Shown in pieces: positions 18,344 to 27,638 of a DNA stretch of 34,850 bases; the first letter of the stretch is position 1, and each line of letters opens with the position of its first letter. The notes below the pieces were generated by a model, which was not told the origin of the DNA, did not search any database, and was given only the letters and a program-made list of their open reading frames with translations. The DNA lies in NCBI GenBank assembly GCA_029548585.1, contig JAKPNC010000085.1:1-34850 (forward strand), in the 5' to 3' direction. A program made the position numbers and the translations under genes. Origin of the DNA: a bacterium. Its GTDB lineage: Bacteria > Ratteibacteria > UBA8468 > B48-G9 > JAFGKM01.

Positions 18344-19552
18344 TTAACTTTTTTCCAGCCTCGCGAATTTCCTCTTTCCGACCTTCAGCACCTGTCCGTC
18401 CCTTATCTTCAGCCTTGCGGAAGGATCAGCCACGATCTCGTCGTCCAGCTTTACAGCTTTCTGTATAACCAGCCTTCTTGCTTCCGACCTGGAAGGGGCA
18501 AGCCCGGCCGCGGATATGAGATCTATCACCAGTACCATCCCCTGCACGTCCTCAAGGCCGGGTTCAACCTTGAATCCGGGGATATCCGAGGGGGCCTGTT
18601 TTTCCCTGAAAACCCTGTCAAACTCGGTCTCGGCTTTCTCTCCGGCTTCAAGCCCGAAGTACTCCCCGACGATCTGCCTGGCCAGTTTTGATTTAGCCTT
18701 GCGGGGATCAGATGATATGTCTTCAAGGAAAACCGCCTCCCTTTCCCGGGTCAGGAGCCTGTAATATTCTTCCATGGCGGTGTCGGTTATTGACATAAGC
18801 CTGCCGAACATCTCCTCCGGCTGGGACTGGAGAGGAACGTGGTTGTTGTATGTCTTGCTCATCTTCATCCTGCCGTCGGTTCCAACGAGTATGGGCATGG
18901 TTATCACGGCCTGCTTCTCCTGGCCCATGGCCTCCTGCATGGTCCTTCCGGCGAGAAGGTTGAACTTCTGCTCTGTGGCGCCGATTTCCACGTCGGCCTG
19001 CAGGGCGCATGAATCGTAGCCCTGAAGAAGCGGGTAGAGGAATTCCTGCATGAAAATAGGCTTGCCTTCGCGGTACCTTTTGGAAAAATCGTCCCTTTCA
19101 AGAACCTGGGCTATGGTGAAGATGGAGGTAATCCTTATGAGATCAGAAAGGGAAAGCGGGGCAAGCCAGCTGGAATTGTAGACAAACTCTGTCTTTTCAA
19201 GATCGAGGATCTTGCCTGCCTGTTCCCTGTACCTGGAAAGGTTCCTCTTTATATCCTGGTCGGAGAGAATGGGCCTGGTCTCATTTCTTCCTGTGGGGTC
19301 TCCTATCCTGGCCGTGAAATCTCCTATCAGAAACAGCACCCGATGGCCCAAGTCCTGGAAATCCTTCAGTTTCTTGATGGGAACCGTGTGGCCCAGGTGT
19401 ATATCGGGAGCCGTGGGATCTATGCCATACTTCACCCTGAGGGGAATTCCAGAGGAGAGAGACTTGTCTATCTTGGCCTTAAGTTCTTTCTCTTCAATGA
19501 TTTCAACGGTGTTTCTCTTTATCGTTTCAAGCTGCCTGTCTGTCTCTTTCAT
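18344..19552 (-). CDS. tyrS: Tyrosyl-tRNA synthetase
   Basis: LRVKYGIDPTAPDIHLGHTVPIKKLKDFQDLGHRVLFLIGDFTARIGDPTGRNETR...GYDSCALQADVEIGATEQKFNLLAGR...GTDGRMKMSKTYNNHV; C-terminal S4 domain. Confidence 0.97.
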   Translation of the reverse strand: MKETDRQLETIKRNTVEIIEEKELKAKIDKSLSSGIPLRVKYGIDPTAPDIHLGHTVPIKKLKDFQDLGHRVLFLIGDFTARIGDPTGRNETRPILSDQDIKRNLSRYREQAGKILDLEKTEFVYNSSWLAPLSLSDLIRITSIFTIAQVLERDDFSKRYREGKPIFMQEFLYPLLQGYDSCALQADVEIGATEQKFNLLAGRTMQEAMGQEKQAVITMPILVGTDGRMKMSKTYNNHVPLQSQPEEMFGRLMSITDTAMEEYYRLLTREREAVFLEDISSDPRKAKSKLARQIVGEYFGLEAGEKAETEFDRVFREKQAPSDIPGFKVEPGLEDVQGMVLVIDLISAAGLAPSRSEARRLVIQKAVKLDDEIVADPSARLKIRDGQVLKVGKRKFARLEKS

Positions 19553-19585
19553 AATCAGGATAGTTTAAACCCAACCTGTTTTTTA

Positions 19586-19628
19586 GTCAAAAAAAACGGG
19601 CTGCCTTCTCTTTGAAAAAGCAGCCCGT
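19586..19628 (-). terminator. Rho-independent terminator for minus-strand pilin unit
   Basis: ACGGGCTGC (19596-19604) / GCAGCCCGT (19620-19628) perfect 9-bp stem; A-run immediately left on +, i.e. U-tract on - strand. Confidence 0.8.
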
Positions 19629-19653
19629 CTGCATTTCATTTCTATATCCTGCA

Positions 19654-20430
19654 TCACCAGGTCAGTTTTTCAAGAGTCCTGTCCTGGTTCTGTATCCACC
19701 AGAAATCGCTACCTGCGACATCTCCGCTGTGCACGATGGTAGATTGCCGGAACCTATCCTTTGTAGCTGCCTCCACGTGGCCATCAAGGAACAGAAGGTT
19801 TATCATCCCGTTATGCCTGAAATGAGCCGTACCTCCATTTGACGCGGTAGTCGCCGTTCCCTGGGCCGTACCAAACCTCTGGTGAAGGTAATAAGTTCCT
19901 CCCGGACGATACTGGGCATCTGTTATGGGTACAGTGAGAGAATCCGCTATCCACCAGAACTCGCTCGGGGTATCTATGCCTCCCAGGAAACACCATCCGG
20001 AAGAACCCTGGTATACCGTGGGTCCGTACTGGGGCATAAGATATCCACTCCTCCATCCGTAATAGGCATCGGGTTTGGAGCCGGTATATGTGTACGGGAG
20101 AGCGTAAGGACAGCATATCACGCCCGTGTTAAGGTACCGCCTCAAATCCCCGTTTGCCCTCCAGCCCGCTGACAGGTTGGGATCGCAAGTGTTAAGCCTC
20201 ATGGTTGTGTATCCTTCCCAGTCCTCGGCATACATAAGCAGCCCAAGACCGACCTGCTTGAGGTTATTCATGCACACTGTAGCCTTGGCCTTAGCCCTGG
20301 CCTTCGAAAGGGCCGGCAAGAGCATTGCCGCAAGTATGGCTATGATGGCTATGACAACCAGCAGTTCTATCAACGTGAATCCTCCGCCAGGGTTACAATT
20401 CCGGCGGACAAGTTTCTCGCTCTTTTTCAT
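19654..20430 (-). CDS. Type II pilin-like protein with H-X9-DG motif
   Basis: [60 protein letters not shown]...[18 protein letters not shown]. Confidence 0.92.
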   Translation of the reverse strand: MKKSEKLVRRNCNPGGGFTLIELLVVIAIIAILAAMLLPALSKARAKAKATVCMNNLKQVGLGLLMYAEDWEGYTTMRLNTCDPNLSAGWRANGDLRRYLNTGVICCPYALPYTYTGSKPDAYYGWRSGYLMPQYGPTVYQGSSGWCFLGGIDTPSEFWWIADSLTVPITDAQYRPGGTYYLHQRFGTAQGTATTASNGGTAHFRHNGMINLLFLDGHVEAATKDRFRQSTIVHSGDVAGSDFWWIQNQDRTLEKLTW

Positions 20431-20503
20431 TTTTTCTCACCTGCCTTTGTTTGGAGCCCTTTTGTTTAAGGTCCCCGTTTTTCCTTTTCCAATCAGGAGA
20501 TTC

Positions 20504-21216
20504 TTAATAAGTCGCGTTCAAATCCCTCAATGTGTAGGGATTTGCAGGCTTGCAGTTCGGAAACGGATCCTGTGGCAGCACCTTGAAAGTGTTACTTGCC
20601 TTGCTGACTGTGGAAACCCATTTCACGTGGCCTCCAACGTACAGGACATTAACGCCGTCCCAGGAATGGCTGGCGTACCTTGCAAGAAAGAGGTTCTGTG
20701 AAGCTGCCTGCCAACTGCGGGACGCCATGGTGTAGTGAGCCTTGTGATCAGCCATGATCGCAGTATCAGGATGGGTCTGAAGGCTTAATCCGTACGCGTA
20801 GGCATATGAACATGTCCCTATGCCGTAAGTGGTGGGACGCAACAGCCTTCCCTTGACCGCGGTATCAACCTTATCCTTTGAACTGGGACAGACAGCCTGT
20901 AGTCGGTGATATAGGCAGGCATTTCTAGTTCAGCGGAAGTTGGATCGGTCTGTCCGGTAATCAGAGCCAGGGACCTGTTTGTCTTTGAATCGACGCTCTG
21001 TCCGGCTCTCTCGTCAAGGATCGGGAAATACTGGTTCCAGTCCTGCGCATACATGTTGAGAGTGATTCCCAGTTGTTTGAGGTTAGTCATGCAGACTCCC
21101 CTCCTTGCTTTCTCTCTTGCCTTTGCAAGTGCGGGTAATAACATCGCCGCCAGTATGGCTATGATAGCTATGACCACCAGCAATTCTATAAGGGTAAATC
21201 CTTTTTTGTTTCTCAT
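20504..21216 (-). pseudogene. Type II pilin-like protein, split by a frameshift at about 20888-20897
   Basis: ORF1 (start 21216, SD AAAGGAGG) [62 protein letters not shown]...YITDYRLSV; other frame continues [34 protein letters not shown]...HSWDGVNVLYVGGHVKWV. Confidence 0.85.
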
Positions 21217-21285
21217 ATTTTTCACCTCCTTTTTATTTTATTTGTTTTACGAGACAGAAGCCATGCTTATTAAATAAATTAATAT

Positions 21286-21314
21286 ATTTTATCATAAATT
21301 TGGAATCCTGTCAA
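21286..21314 (-). promoter_or_regulatory. Sigma70-like promoter for the pilin pair
   Basis: On - strand: TTGACA (21314-21309), 17-bp spacer, TAAAAT (21291-21286). Confidence 0.7.
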
Positions 21315-21465
21315 AGCTGACTGCATCTGCAATGTAAGCCGTATGCCGGGATACCGGAAGTGGCCTTACTTTCAAAAAAAAAGAACCGGGATTGCAGCAG
21401 GGTCTCACGATTGATACCAGCTTCAGACCCTGTTATGGATCTTTTGCATTATCTCATGGCAGAAA

Positions 21466-21494
21466 TTGATAAGATCTTTTCTGCGGAGTATAAT
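21466..21494 (+). promoter_or_regulatory. Sigma70-like promoter for the MBL-fold gene
   Basis: TTGATA (21466-21471), 17-bp spacer, TATAAT (21489-21494), about 47 nt before ATG 21541. Confidence 0.75.
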
Positions 21495-21540
21495 CATGTT
21501 TGGAGAGGTCATATAAAATCATTTTCAGGAGGCATAAAAC

Positions 21541-22239
21541 ATGTCAGGAAGGGCTCTTCTCTTTGCTTTGATGCTAACGGTTTCTTGCAACCTTATCGAA
21601 GGAGGCGGCAAAATGACTGCAGAAAACATCAAGTGGTTGGGACATTCCAGCCTTAGGGTTGAGAAAGAAGGAAAGAATATATACGTGGACCCATGGAAGA
21701 TAAAAGATTTCTCAAAGAAGGCTGACATTATACTGGTGACCCACTCCCACTACGACCACTGCAGTCCGGAGGACATATCCGGATTACTGAAAGAAACAAC
21801 CGTGGTCGCAGGGCCTGCCGACGCCCTTCAGAAGATAAAGGCAACCTCAAAAAAGGAGGTCATGCCCGGAGATGCCATCGACTTTAATTGGGTCAGAATA
21901 GAGGCGGTCCCTGCATACAATACCGACAAGAAGTTCCACCCGAAGGGCAATAACTGGCTGGGTTTCGTCATGAGGTTCAAGGAGATGTCGGTATACTTGG
22001 CGGGGGATACCGATTTCATACCTGAGATGAAAGGGATAAAAGCCGACATAGCCATACTGCCCGTTGGCGGAACCTATACCATGGATGCCAGGCAGGCGGC
22101 AGAAGCGGCAAATGCCATCAGGCCGAAGATAGCCATACCCATACATTTCGGGGATATAGTCGGCTCCGAAAAGGACGGCCTGGTTTTCTCATCGATGGTG
22201 AAGGAAGCTGAAACCGCCATCCTGGAAATCTCAAGGTGA
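21541..22239 (+). CDS. MBL-fold metal-dependent hydrolase (UPF0173-like)
   Basis: IKWLGHSSLRVEKEGKNIYVDPW...ADIILVTHSHYDHCSPEDI...VYLAGDTDFIPEMKGIKADIAILPVGGTYTMDARQAAEA...IPIHFGD. Alternative start at 21613. Confidence 0.92.
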   Translation: MSGRALLFALMLTVSCNLIEGGGKMTAENIKWLGHSSLRVEKEGKNIYVDPWKIKDFSKKADIILVTHSHYDHCSPEDISGLLKETTVVAGPADALQKIKATSKKEVMPGDAIDFNWVRIEAVPAYNTDKKFHPKGNNWLGFVMRFKEMSVYLAGDTDFIPEMKGIKADIAILPVGGTYTMDARQAAEAANAIRPKIAIPIHFGDIVGSEKDGLVFSSMVKEAETAILEISR

Positions 22240-22260
22240 CATGCCCTGACATGACCCGGT

Positions 22261-24348
22261 TTAAAAGGCAAACCTCGCATCCACGGCAACCGCTCCCCTG
22301 CCTTTCTCCATTACCATGAGCGGGTTAATATCCATCTCGGATATTTCAGGGAAATCCACACACATCCGGGAAACCCTGAGAAGAACGTCCGCTATGGCAT
22401 CGATATCCCTTTCAGGTATATTCCTGAACCCTTTAAGCATGCGTACGGTCTTTATGGAGCCGATCATTTCCCTCGCATCGAGGTCGCTCAGGGGGACAAC
22501 CCTGAAAGCCACATCCTTGAGAAGTTCGACGTATATGCCTCCAAGTCCGAACATGAGAAGGTGTCCAAACTGGGCATCCTTTTTGACCCCGACTATAACC
22601 TCAACTCCGCCCGAAACCATGGGTTGAACCTGCACTCCTTCTATCTTTGCGTCTTTCTTGTAAGCCTTTGCCGATTTGAGTATCTGCTCAAAAGCGGCCT
22701 CAGCTTCCTGGATGGTCTTGATTCCTACCTTAACACCCCCCGCTTCCGTCTTGTGCAGTATGTCCGGGGAAACAAGCTTCATGACAACGGGCATACCTGT
22801 TTTTTCCAGGACCTTGCGGCATTCACCCGCAGACTTTACCACGAAGGATTTGACCGTCTTTATGCCGTAACAATCGAGGATGGCCCGTCCTTCTATGTCC
22901 CCCATGGTCTCCCTCTTCTCGTTTCTTGCCGCAGATATTATCTTTCCCGCAGACTCCCTGTCAGCTTCAATGTCAACAATGCGTCCACTGCCTGACGAAC
23001 ACCACGTGTGGTACTGGTACATGCTCCTGATGGCAGATACCGCCCTCTCGGGAAAGAGGTAGTTGGGGATACCGTTTTTCATCAGAACTTTTATGCCCTC
23101 GTCCATCCGGTGGCCTCCCATGAAACATCCGAAGACAGGCTTATCGTATTTTTTGCATATCGAAGAAACTTTTTCGGCCGTCTCGGGTATCTGGGTTACA
23201 ACCTGCGGGGTGAGAACCGAAAGAACGGCGTCAGTCTTCTTTTCATTCAGTATCTTTTCCATGGTAACGCCGTAAATATCTGCAAGGGCGTCTCCCAGGA
23301 CATCCACGGGGTTATTGACGCTCGCGGATGAAGAAAGCACCCCCATAAGATCCTTTTTAGCCTCCGGGGATATTTCCGCCATGGAAAGTTTCATTGCTTC
23401 AACGGCGTCAACCGCCATGACACCCGGACCGCCGGCGTTTGTCACGATGGCTATCCTTTTTCCCTTTACGGGCGGCTGGTACGCAAAAGCTATGGCGCAG
23501 TCAAAAAGCTCCTGCACGGAGTTTGCCCTGATGACCCCTGCCTGGCTCAGGGCGGCATCGTAAGCCGCTTCGGAACCGGCAAGGCTCCCCGTATGGGACG
23601 AAACGGCCTTGCTGCCGGCAAGACTTCTGCCGGATTTTACCATGACGATAGGTTTCTTGAGGGATATCTTTCTTGCCGTTTCTATGAATCTCCTGCCGTC
23701 TTTGAGCCCTTCAAGATAGAGCAGGATGACATTCGTATCGGGATCGTCTCCGAATTCCTGTATGAGGTCGGTCTCCGAAACATCGGCCATGTTCCCGAAA
23801 CTGACAAACTTGGAGAGTCCTATATTCTCCTTTACCGCCCAGTCCAGGACAGCCGTTCCCAGGGCCCCTGACTGTGTAATGAAAGAGATCTTGCCCCTGG
23901 GCGGCATCTCGAAAGCGAAAGAAGCGTTGAGATTGCTGACGGTATCTATAACACCAAGGCAGTTGGGGCCTACAAGCCTCATCCCGTAACTTTTTACTAT
24001 CTCCTTGAGCTGTTCCTCCTTATCCTTGCCTTCCTTGCCGGCTTCCTTGAATCCGGCGCTTATGACTATCAGCCCCTTGACCCCCTTCTCGCCGCATCTT
24101 TTGGCTACATCGAGAACAAGGTTCGAGGGAATGACAATAAGAACCAGCTCGGGTGTTTCCGGAAGATCGCTTATGCTCTTGTATCCCTTCAGGCCGAGTA
24201 TCGTGTCAGCCTTCGGATTGATAGGATAAAGGGCATGCTTATACCCGCCATCCACGAGATTCTTGAGGATCCTGTAACCCAGCTTGCCCGTATTGCTCGA
24301 AGCTCCAACGAGGGCCACCCCTTTTGGATTGAAGAACTGATTTAACAT
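22261..24348 (-). CDS. ADP-forming acetate/acyl-CoA synthetase, fused alpha-beta subunits
   Basis: NPKGVALVGASSNTGKLGYRILKNL...LVGPNCLGVIDT...GKISFITQSGALGTAVLDWA...SSHTGSLAGSEAAYDAALSQAGVIR... and C-terminal ATP-grasp MPVVMKLVSPDILHKTEAGGVKVGI. Confidence 0.94.
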   Translation of the reverse strand: MLNQFFNPKGVALVGASSNTGKLGYRILKNLVDGGYKHALYPINPKADTILGLKGYKSISDLPETPELVLIVIPSNLVLDVAKRCGEKGVKGLIVISAGFKEAGKEGKDKEEQLKEIVKSYGMRLVGPNCLGVIDTVSNLNASFAFEMPPRGKISFITQSGALGTAVLDWAVKENIGLSKFVSFGNMADVSETDLIQEFGDDPDTNVILLYLEGLKDGRRFIETARKISLKKPIVMVKSGRSLAGSKAVSSHTGSLAGSEAAYDAALSQAGVIRANSVQELFDCAIAFAYQPPVKGKRIAIVTNAGGPGVMAVDAVEAMKLSMAEISPEAKKDLMGVLSSSASVNNPVDVLGDALADIYGVTMEKILNEKKTDAVLSVLTPQVVTQIPETAEKVSSICKKYDKPVFGCFMGGHRMDEGIKVLMKNGIPNYLFPERAVSAIRSMYQYHTWCSSGSGRIVDIEADRESAGKIISAARNEKRETMGDIEGRAILDCYGIKTVKSFVVKSAGECRKVLEKTGMPVVMKLVSPDILHKTEAGGVKVGIKTIQEAEAAFEQILKSAKAYKKDAKIEGVQVQPMVSGGVEVIVGVKKDAQFGHLLMFGLGGIYVELLKDVAFRVVPLSDLDAREMIGSIKTVRMLKGFRNIPERDIDAIADVLLRVSRMCVDFPEISEMDINPLMVMEKGRGAVAVDARFAF

Positions 24349-24819
24349 TTAAGACCCCTTTGCAATAATGCGGTTATAATGGAAATAAAGTGTTTTTTTA
24401 TGATAAAAGGACTCTTCATTATAACCTTTAGGTATGCCAATGTCAAAATACGGGACCTTTTTTCAGACCGTCAGCCGACCGGGGGTTCCAATGCCCTGTT
24501 TTCCCACGGGAAGACACTTAAAGGTTATCCGCTGCAACCACAGTGCAGGCAGGGTGCGGCTGCGGTTCCATCCCCTGTCATACTGAATTTGATCGGGATC
24601 TCTCTTTTTCCTTATATCCCCGGGGTCATCCCTTGCCCTATCTCTCCCCGCCTGAAAGGGGAAGAGAGCTGTGGAAAATTCATGCTCAACTTGTGCAACA
24701 ACTTATGATGACTCATATAAAAAGACGGAATCCCGGGAAGATGGACGGGAATGTCTCAATATGGTAACATTCCTGACATGACAGCCTCGCTTAACCTTAA
24801 TGATAACAGGATTGGGAAT

Positions 24820-25677
24820 ATGAGAAAGAGGAATTGTTTGTCTCTTTTACCGTATCTCTTTTTTCTTTCCTTTACGGCGTCAAATATACTCGGGTTTTCT
24901 AATCTTAAAACGGTTGTCTCAAAAGAAGAAAAGATCCGCCAGAAAGACTCCTTCTCCTTTGCCGTCATTGGCGACAGCCAGCCGCGGGGGCTTTTCGGGC
25001 AGCCGGAAGCCTTCAGGAAGATCGTATCGGGGGTAAACGGTTCCGGGGCAGAGTTCGCGGTCCACCTGGGAGACAAGATAAAGGGGAGCGCCAGGGCGGA
25101 TACGGTCATAAAACAGCACGAGGAATTCTTCAAGGTTGCAAAAGGGCTCAAGGTCAGGATGTACCATGCCGCCGGCAACCACGACATAAAGAAATCCAGG
25201 GAGAACGAATCAATCCATGAGAAGTTTTTCGGGCCTTTATATTATTCTTTTGCTCATAAAAGCGCTTTTTTCATCGTGCTCAATACCGAAGCTGTGGGAG
25301 ACGAGGGAAGCATCGGGGAAAAACAGATGCCGTGGCTTGAGGGAGAGCTTGAAAAATCACGGAAATACAGGGACGTTTTCGTATTCATGCACAGGCCCCT
25401 CTACTCGGCGGTCTTTTCGGGAATGGACGGCATTCACTTCTCATCTCCCGGGCACAGAAACGGCCTGGCAGAACTTTTCAGCAGGTACGGTATAACCGCC
25501 CTTTTCTGCGGACATGAACACCTTTACAGGGCCAGCCGCCACAATGGACTGCTTCAGGTCATATCGGGAGGAGGCGGAGCCCCGTTCCATTTTTATCCCA
25601 AGGGAAATTTCCACCACTACATGCTCGTAAGAGTGGGAAAAGACACGGTTGATATAGAAGCTGTTCCCATCCAATAG
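24820..25677 (+). CDS. Exported calcineurin-like metallophosphoesterase
   Basis: Signal peptide; FAVIGDSQPRG...VHLGDKIKGS...HAAGNHDI...FVFMHRPLYS...ALFCGHEHLY motif series (ORF open from 24751). Confidence 0.9.
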   Translation: MRKRNCLSLLPYLFFLSFTASNILGFSNLKTVVSKEEKIRQKDSFSFAVIGDSQPRGLFGQPEAFRKIVSGVNGSGAEFAVHLGDKIKGSARADTVIKQHEEFFKVAKGLKVRMYHAAGNHDIKKSRENESIHEKFFGPLYYSFAHKSAFFIVLNTEAVGDEGSIGEKQMPWLEGELEKSRKYRDVFVFMHRPLYSAVFSGMDGIHFSSPGHRNGLAELFSRYGITALFCGHEHLYRASRHNGLLQVISGGGGAPFHFYPKGNFHHYMLVRVGKDTVDIEAVPIQ

Positions 25678-25678
25678 T

Positions 25679-27604
25679 TTACTGCTTTCTGACCAGCACC
25701 CCCATGCTCTCGAGATGGGGGGTGTGGGGGAAGAAATCCGCGCAGTAGAGTTTTGCCAGCCTGTAGCCTTCTTCTTCCATATGCCTGACATCCCTGGCAA
25801 AGGCCGCAGGGTTGCAGGAAACGTATATCAGAGACGGGATCTTCAGAGAGAAGATGTTCTTCATCGCCTTGCCGGATATTCCCGCCCTCGGAGGATCCAG
25901 CACCAGGGTATCGTATTCCTCCAGGGAAGCTTTCTTGAAAATGTCTTCAACCGAGCTGTGCTGGAAGTTGCAGTTTGTGACGGAGTTGATCCTGCAGTTT
26001 TCCATGGCATTGGTTATGTTGGACTGCTCTATGTCTATTCCGCAGGCGGTTTCAACGGCGTCCGAAACGGATATTTCAATGGCCCCCGCACCGCAATAAA
26101 GGCCCAGGATCCGCCTTGAACCGAGCTCAGCAAGGTTTTCCCTTATGCGGGAATAAAGAAGCCCTGCCGCCCTGGTATTGGGCTGAAAGAAGGTAGAAAG
26201 GTGGACCCTGAATACCTTGCTGCCCATTTTCTCCTCTATCCACGGATTCCCCAAAAGGTGGTTCTTCTTCTCAAATGAAACAACGTCAGAAAGGCGGTCG
26301 TTTTCAACCCACCAAAGGCTCGCAACCTGGGTTTTCCCCCCGGCAAGCATATCCGCAAGGCGGGTAATGTCAAAAGAGGGACAGCTTTTTGTGACCAGTA
26401 TCAGCATGAGTTCGCCGGTATTCTTTCCCTCCCTCATGACAAGATGCCGGAAGAAGCCCTCTCCCGTACGGGGATCGTAAGCTTTAAGGCCGGTCTCTTC
26501 CGCAAACTGCTTTACCAGCGGGAAGAGAGACCCTGCCGCTTCGCTGAATATCATGCAGCCATCCAGGGGCGCTATCCTGCTGCGGCTCTTGTTGAATGGC
26601 AGGCTCCTTTCTCTCAGTCCCAGGACGACCTTCCCCCTGTCATTGCCAAAGGCAAACTCCATCTTGTTCCTGTAATAGAAAATGTCAGGGGACGGAATTA
26701 TCGGATGCCTTTCGATCCTTTCCCCGTCTATGCCGCCTATCTTCTTCAGGGTGGCCATCAGATACCTTTCCTTCAGTTCGGCCTGCTTTTCATAACAGGT
26801 ATTCTGGAAAGAACATCCTCCGCATTTCCCGAAAGCCGGGCATGGAGGTTCGGTCCTGAAGGGAGATTGCTCGATAATGCGGGAAGTCTCCCCGTAAGAA
26901 AAATTTCCCGCGTCCTTTACAATTCTCATCTTTATCCTGTCGCCGTAAACGGCATTCTGGACAAAAACGACCTTGCCTTCAGCCCTTGCCACCGCCCAGT
27001 TGTTAGGAAAAGCTATATCTGAAACGGAGGCTTCTGTCTCCGGAAGACAAAACCTGTGGAGAAGCCTTTTCACCTTCTTTACAGGCAGGCCGACGACGTT
27101 ATCGAAATCGCCTTCTATCTTTTCCACGAAAGAGGCTTTCCCGCTCTGTATGGCATATCCTCCGGCCTTGTCCTTGTAATCTTCCCCTGAAAGGTATTCT
27201 TCTATCTCAGGCTCTTCTATACGGTTGAAGGTTACATAGGTAAGATCGTAGTCGGTGAGCATCCTGTCGTCTTCCTTCCTGTAGACGGCTATGCCGGTGA
27301 TAACCTTGTGCTTCTTTCCGGAGAGCGACCTGAGGATATCGCCTGCTTCCTTTCTGTCGGCCGGCTTGCCTATGATCCTTCCTTCGATGGAAACGACCGT
27401 ATCGGAAGCAATGACGGTTGCAGAGGGATTCTTCTCGCCCACATTTTTCGCCTTCAGCGCCGAAGCCTGAACGGCGAAGAGGACAGGGTCATTCTCCCTT
27501 ATGTCCTGTTCGTTGACATCCGGCTCCACGACACTGAAATCCTGTACGACCTTTTTCAAGAGCTCCCTGCGCCTGGGAGATGCGGAAGCAAGTATTATAT
27601 TCAT
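25679..27604 (-). CDS. Maf-family nucleotide pyrophosphatase fused to RlmD/TrmA-type RNA (uracil-C5)-methyltransferase
   Basis: Residues 1 to ~185: ILASASPRRRELL...VIASDTVVSIEGRIIGKP...GGYAIQSGKASFVEKIEGDFDNVVGLPV (Maf). Residues ~192-641: TRAM-like domain, CPAFGKCGGCSFQNTC, FYRNKMEFAFG, FFQPNTRAA, ILGLYCGAGAIEI, LDPPRAG, IYVSCNPAAFARD (RlmD/TrmA family). One uninterrupted frame. Confidence 0.93.
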   Translation of the reverse strand: MNIILASASPRRRELLKKVVQDFSVVEPDVNEQDIRENDPVLFAVQASALKAKNVGEKNPSATVIASDTVVSIEGRIIGKPADRKEAGDILRSLSGKKHKVITGIAVYRKEDDRMLTDYDLTYVTFNRIEEPEIEEYLSGEDYKDKAGGYAIQSGKASFVEKIEGDFDNVVGLPVKKVKRLLHRFCLPETEASVSDIAFPNNWAVARAEGKVVFVQNAVYGDRIKMRIVKDAGNFSYGETSRIIEQSPFRTEPPCPAFGKCGGCSFQNTCYEKQAELKERYLMATLKKIGGIDGERIERHPIIPSPDIFYYRNKMEFAFGNDRGKVVLGLRERSLPFNKSRSRIAPLDGCMIFSEAAGSLFPLVKQFAEETGLKAYDPRTGEGFFRHLVMREGKNTGELMLILVTKSCPSFDITRLADMLAGGKTQVASLWWVENDRLSDVVSFEKKNHLLGNPWIEEKMGSKVFRVHLSTFFQPNTRAAGLLYSRIRENLAELGSRRILGLYCGAGAIEISVSDAVETACGIDIEQSNITNAMENCRINSVTNCNFQHSSVEDIFKKASLEEYDTLVLDPPRAGISGKAMKNIFSLKIPSLIYVSCNPAAFARDVRHMEEEGYRLAKLYCADFFPHTPHLESMGVLVRKQ

Positions 27605-27638
27605 TTTATTTGTCCCTGGGGTTTTCTTAACTGACCGG

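Noticed and set aside
17218-18468. 416-aa plus-strand ORF across dipeptidase and aldolase
   Set aside because: Spans three real minus-strand genes; Pro/Leu/Phe-rich shadow frame.
24379-24708. 109-aa plus-strand ORF in the intergenic gap
   Set aside because: No RBS, no domain, repeat-like composition; likely non-coding.
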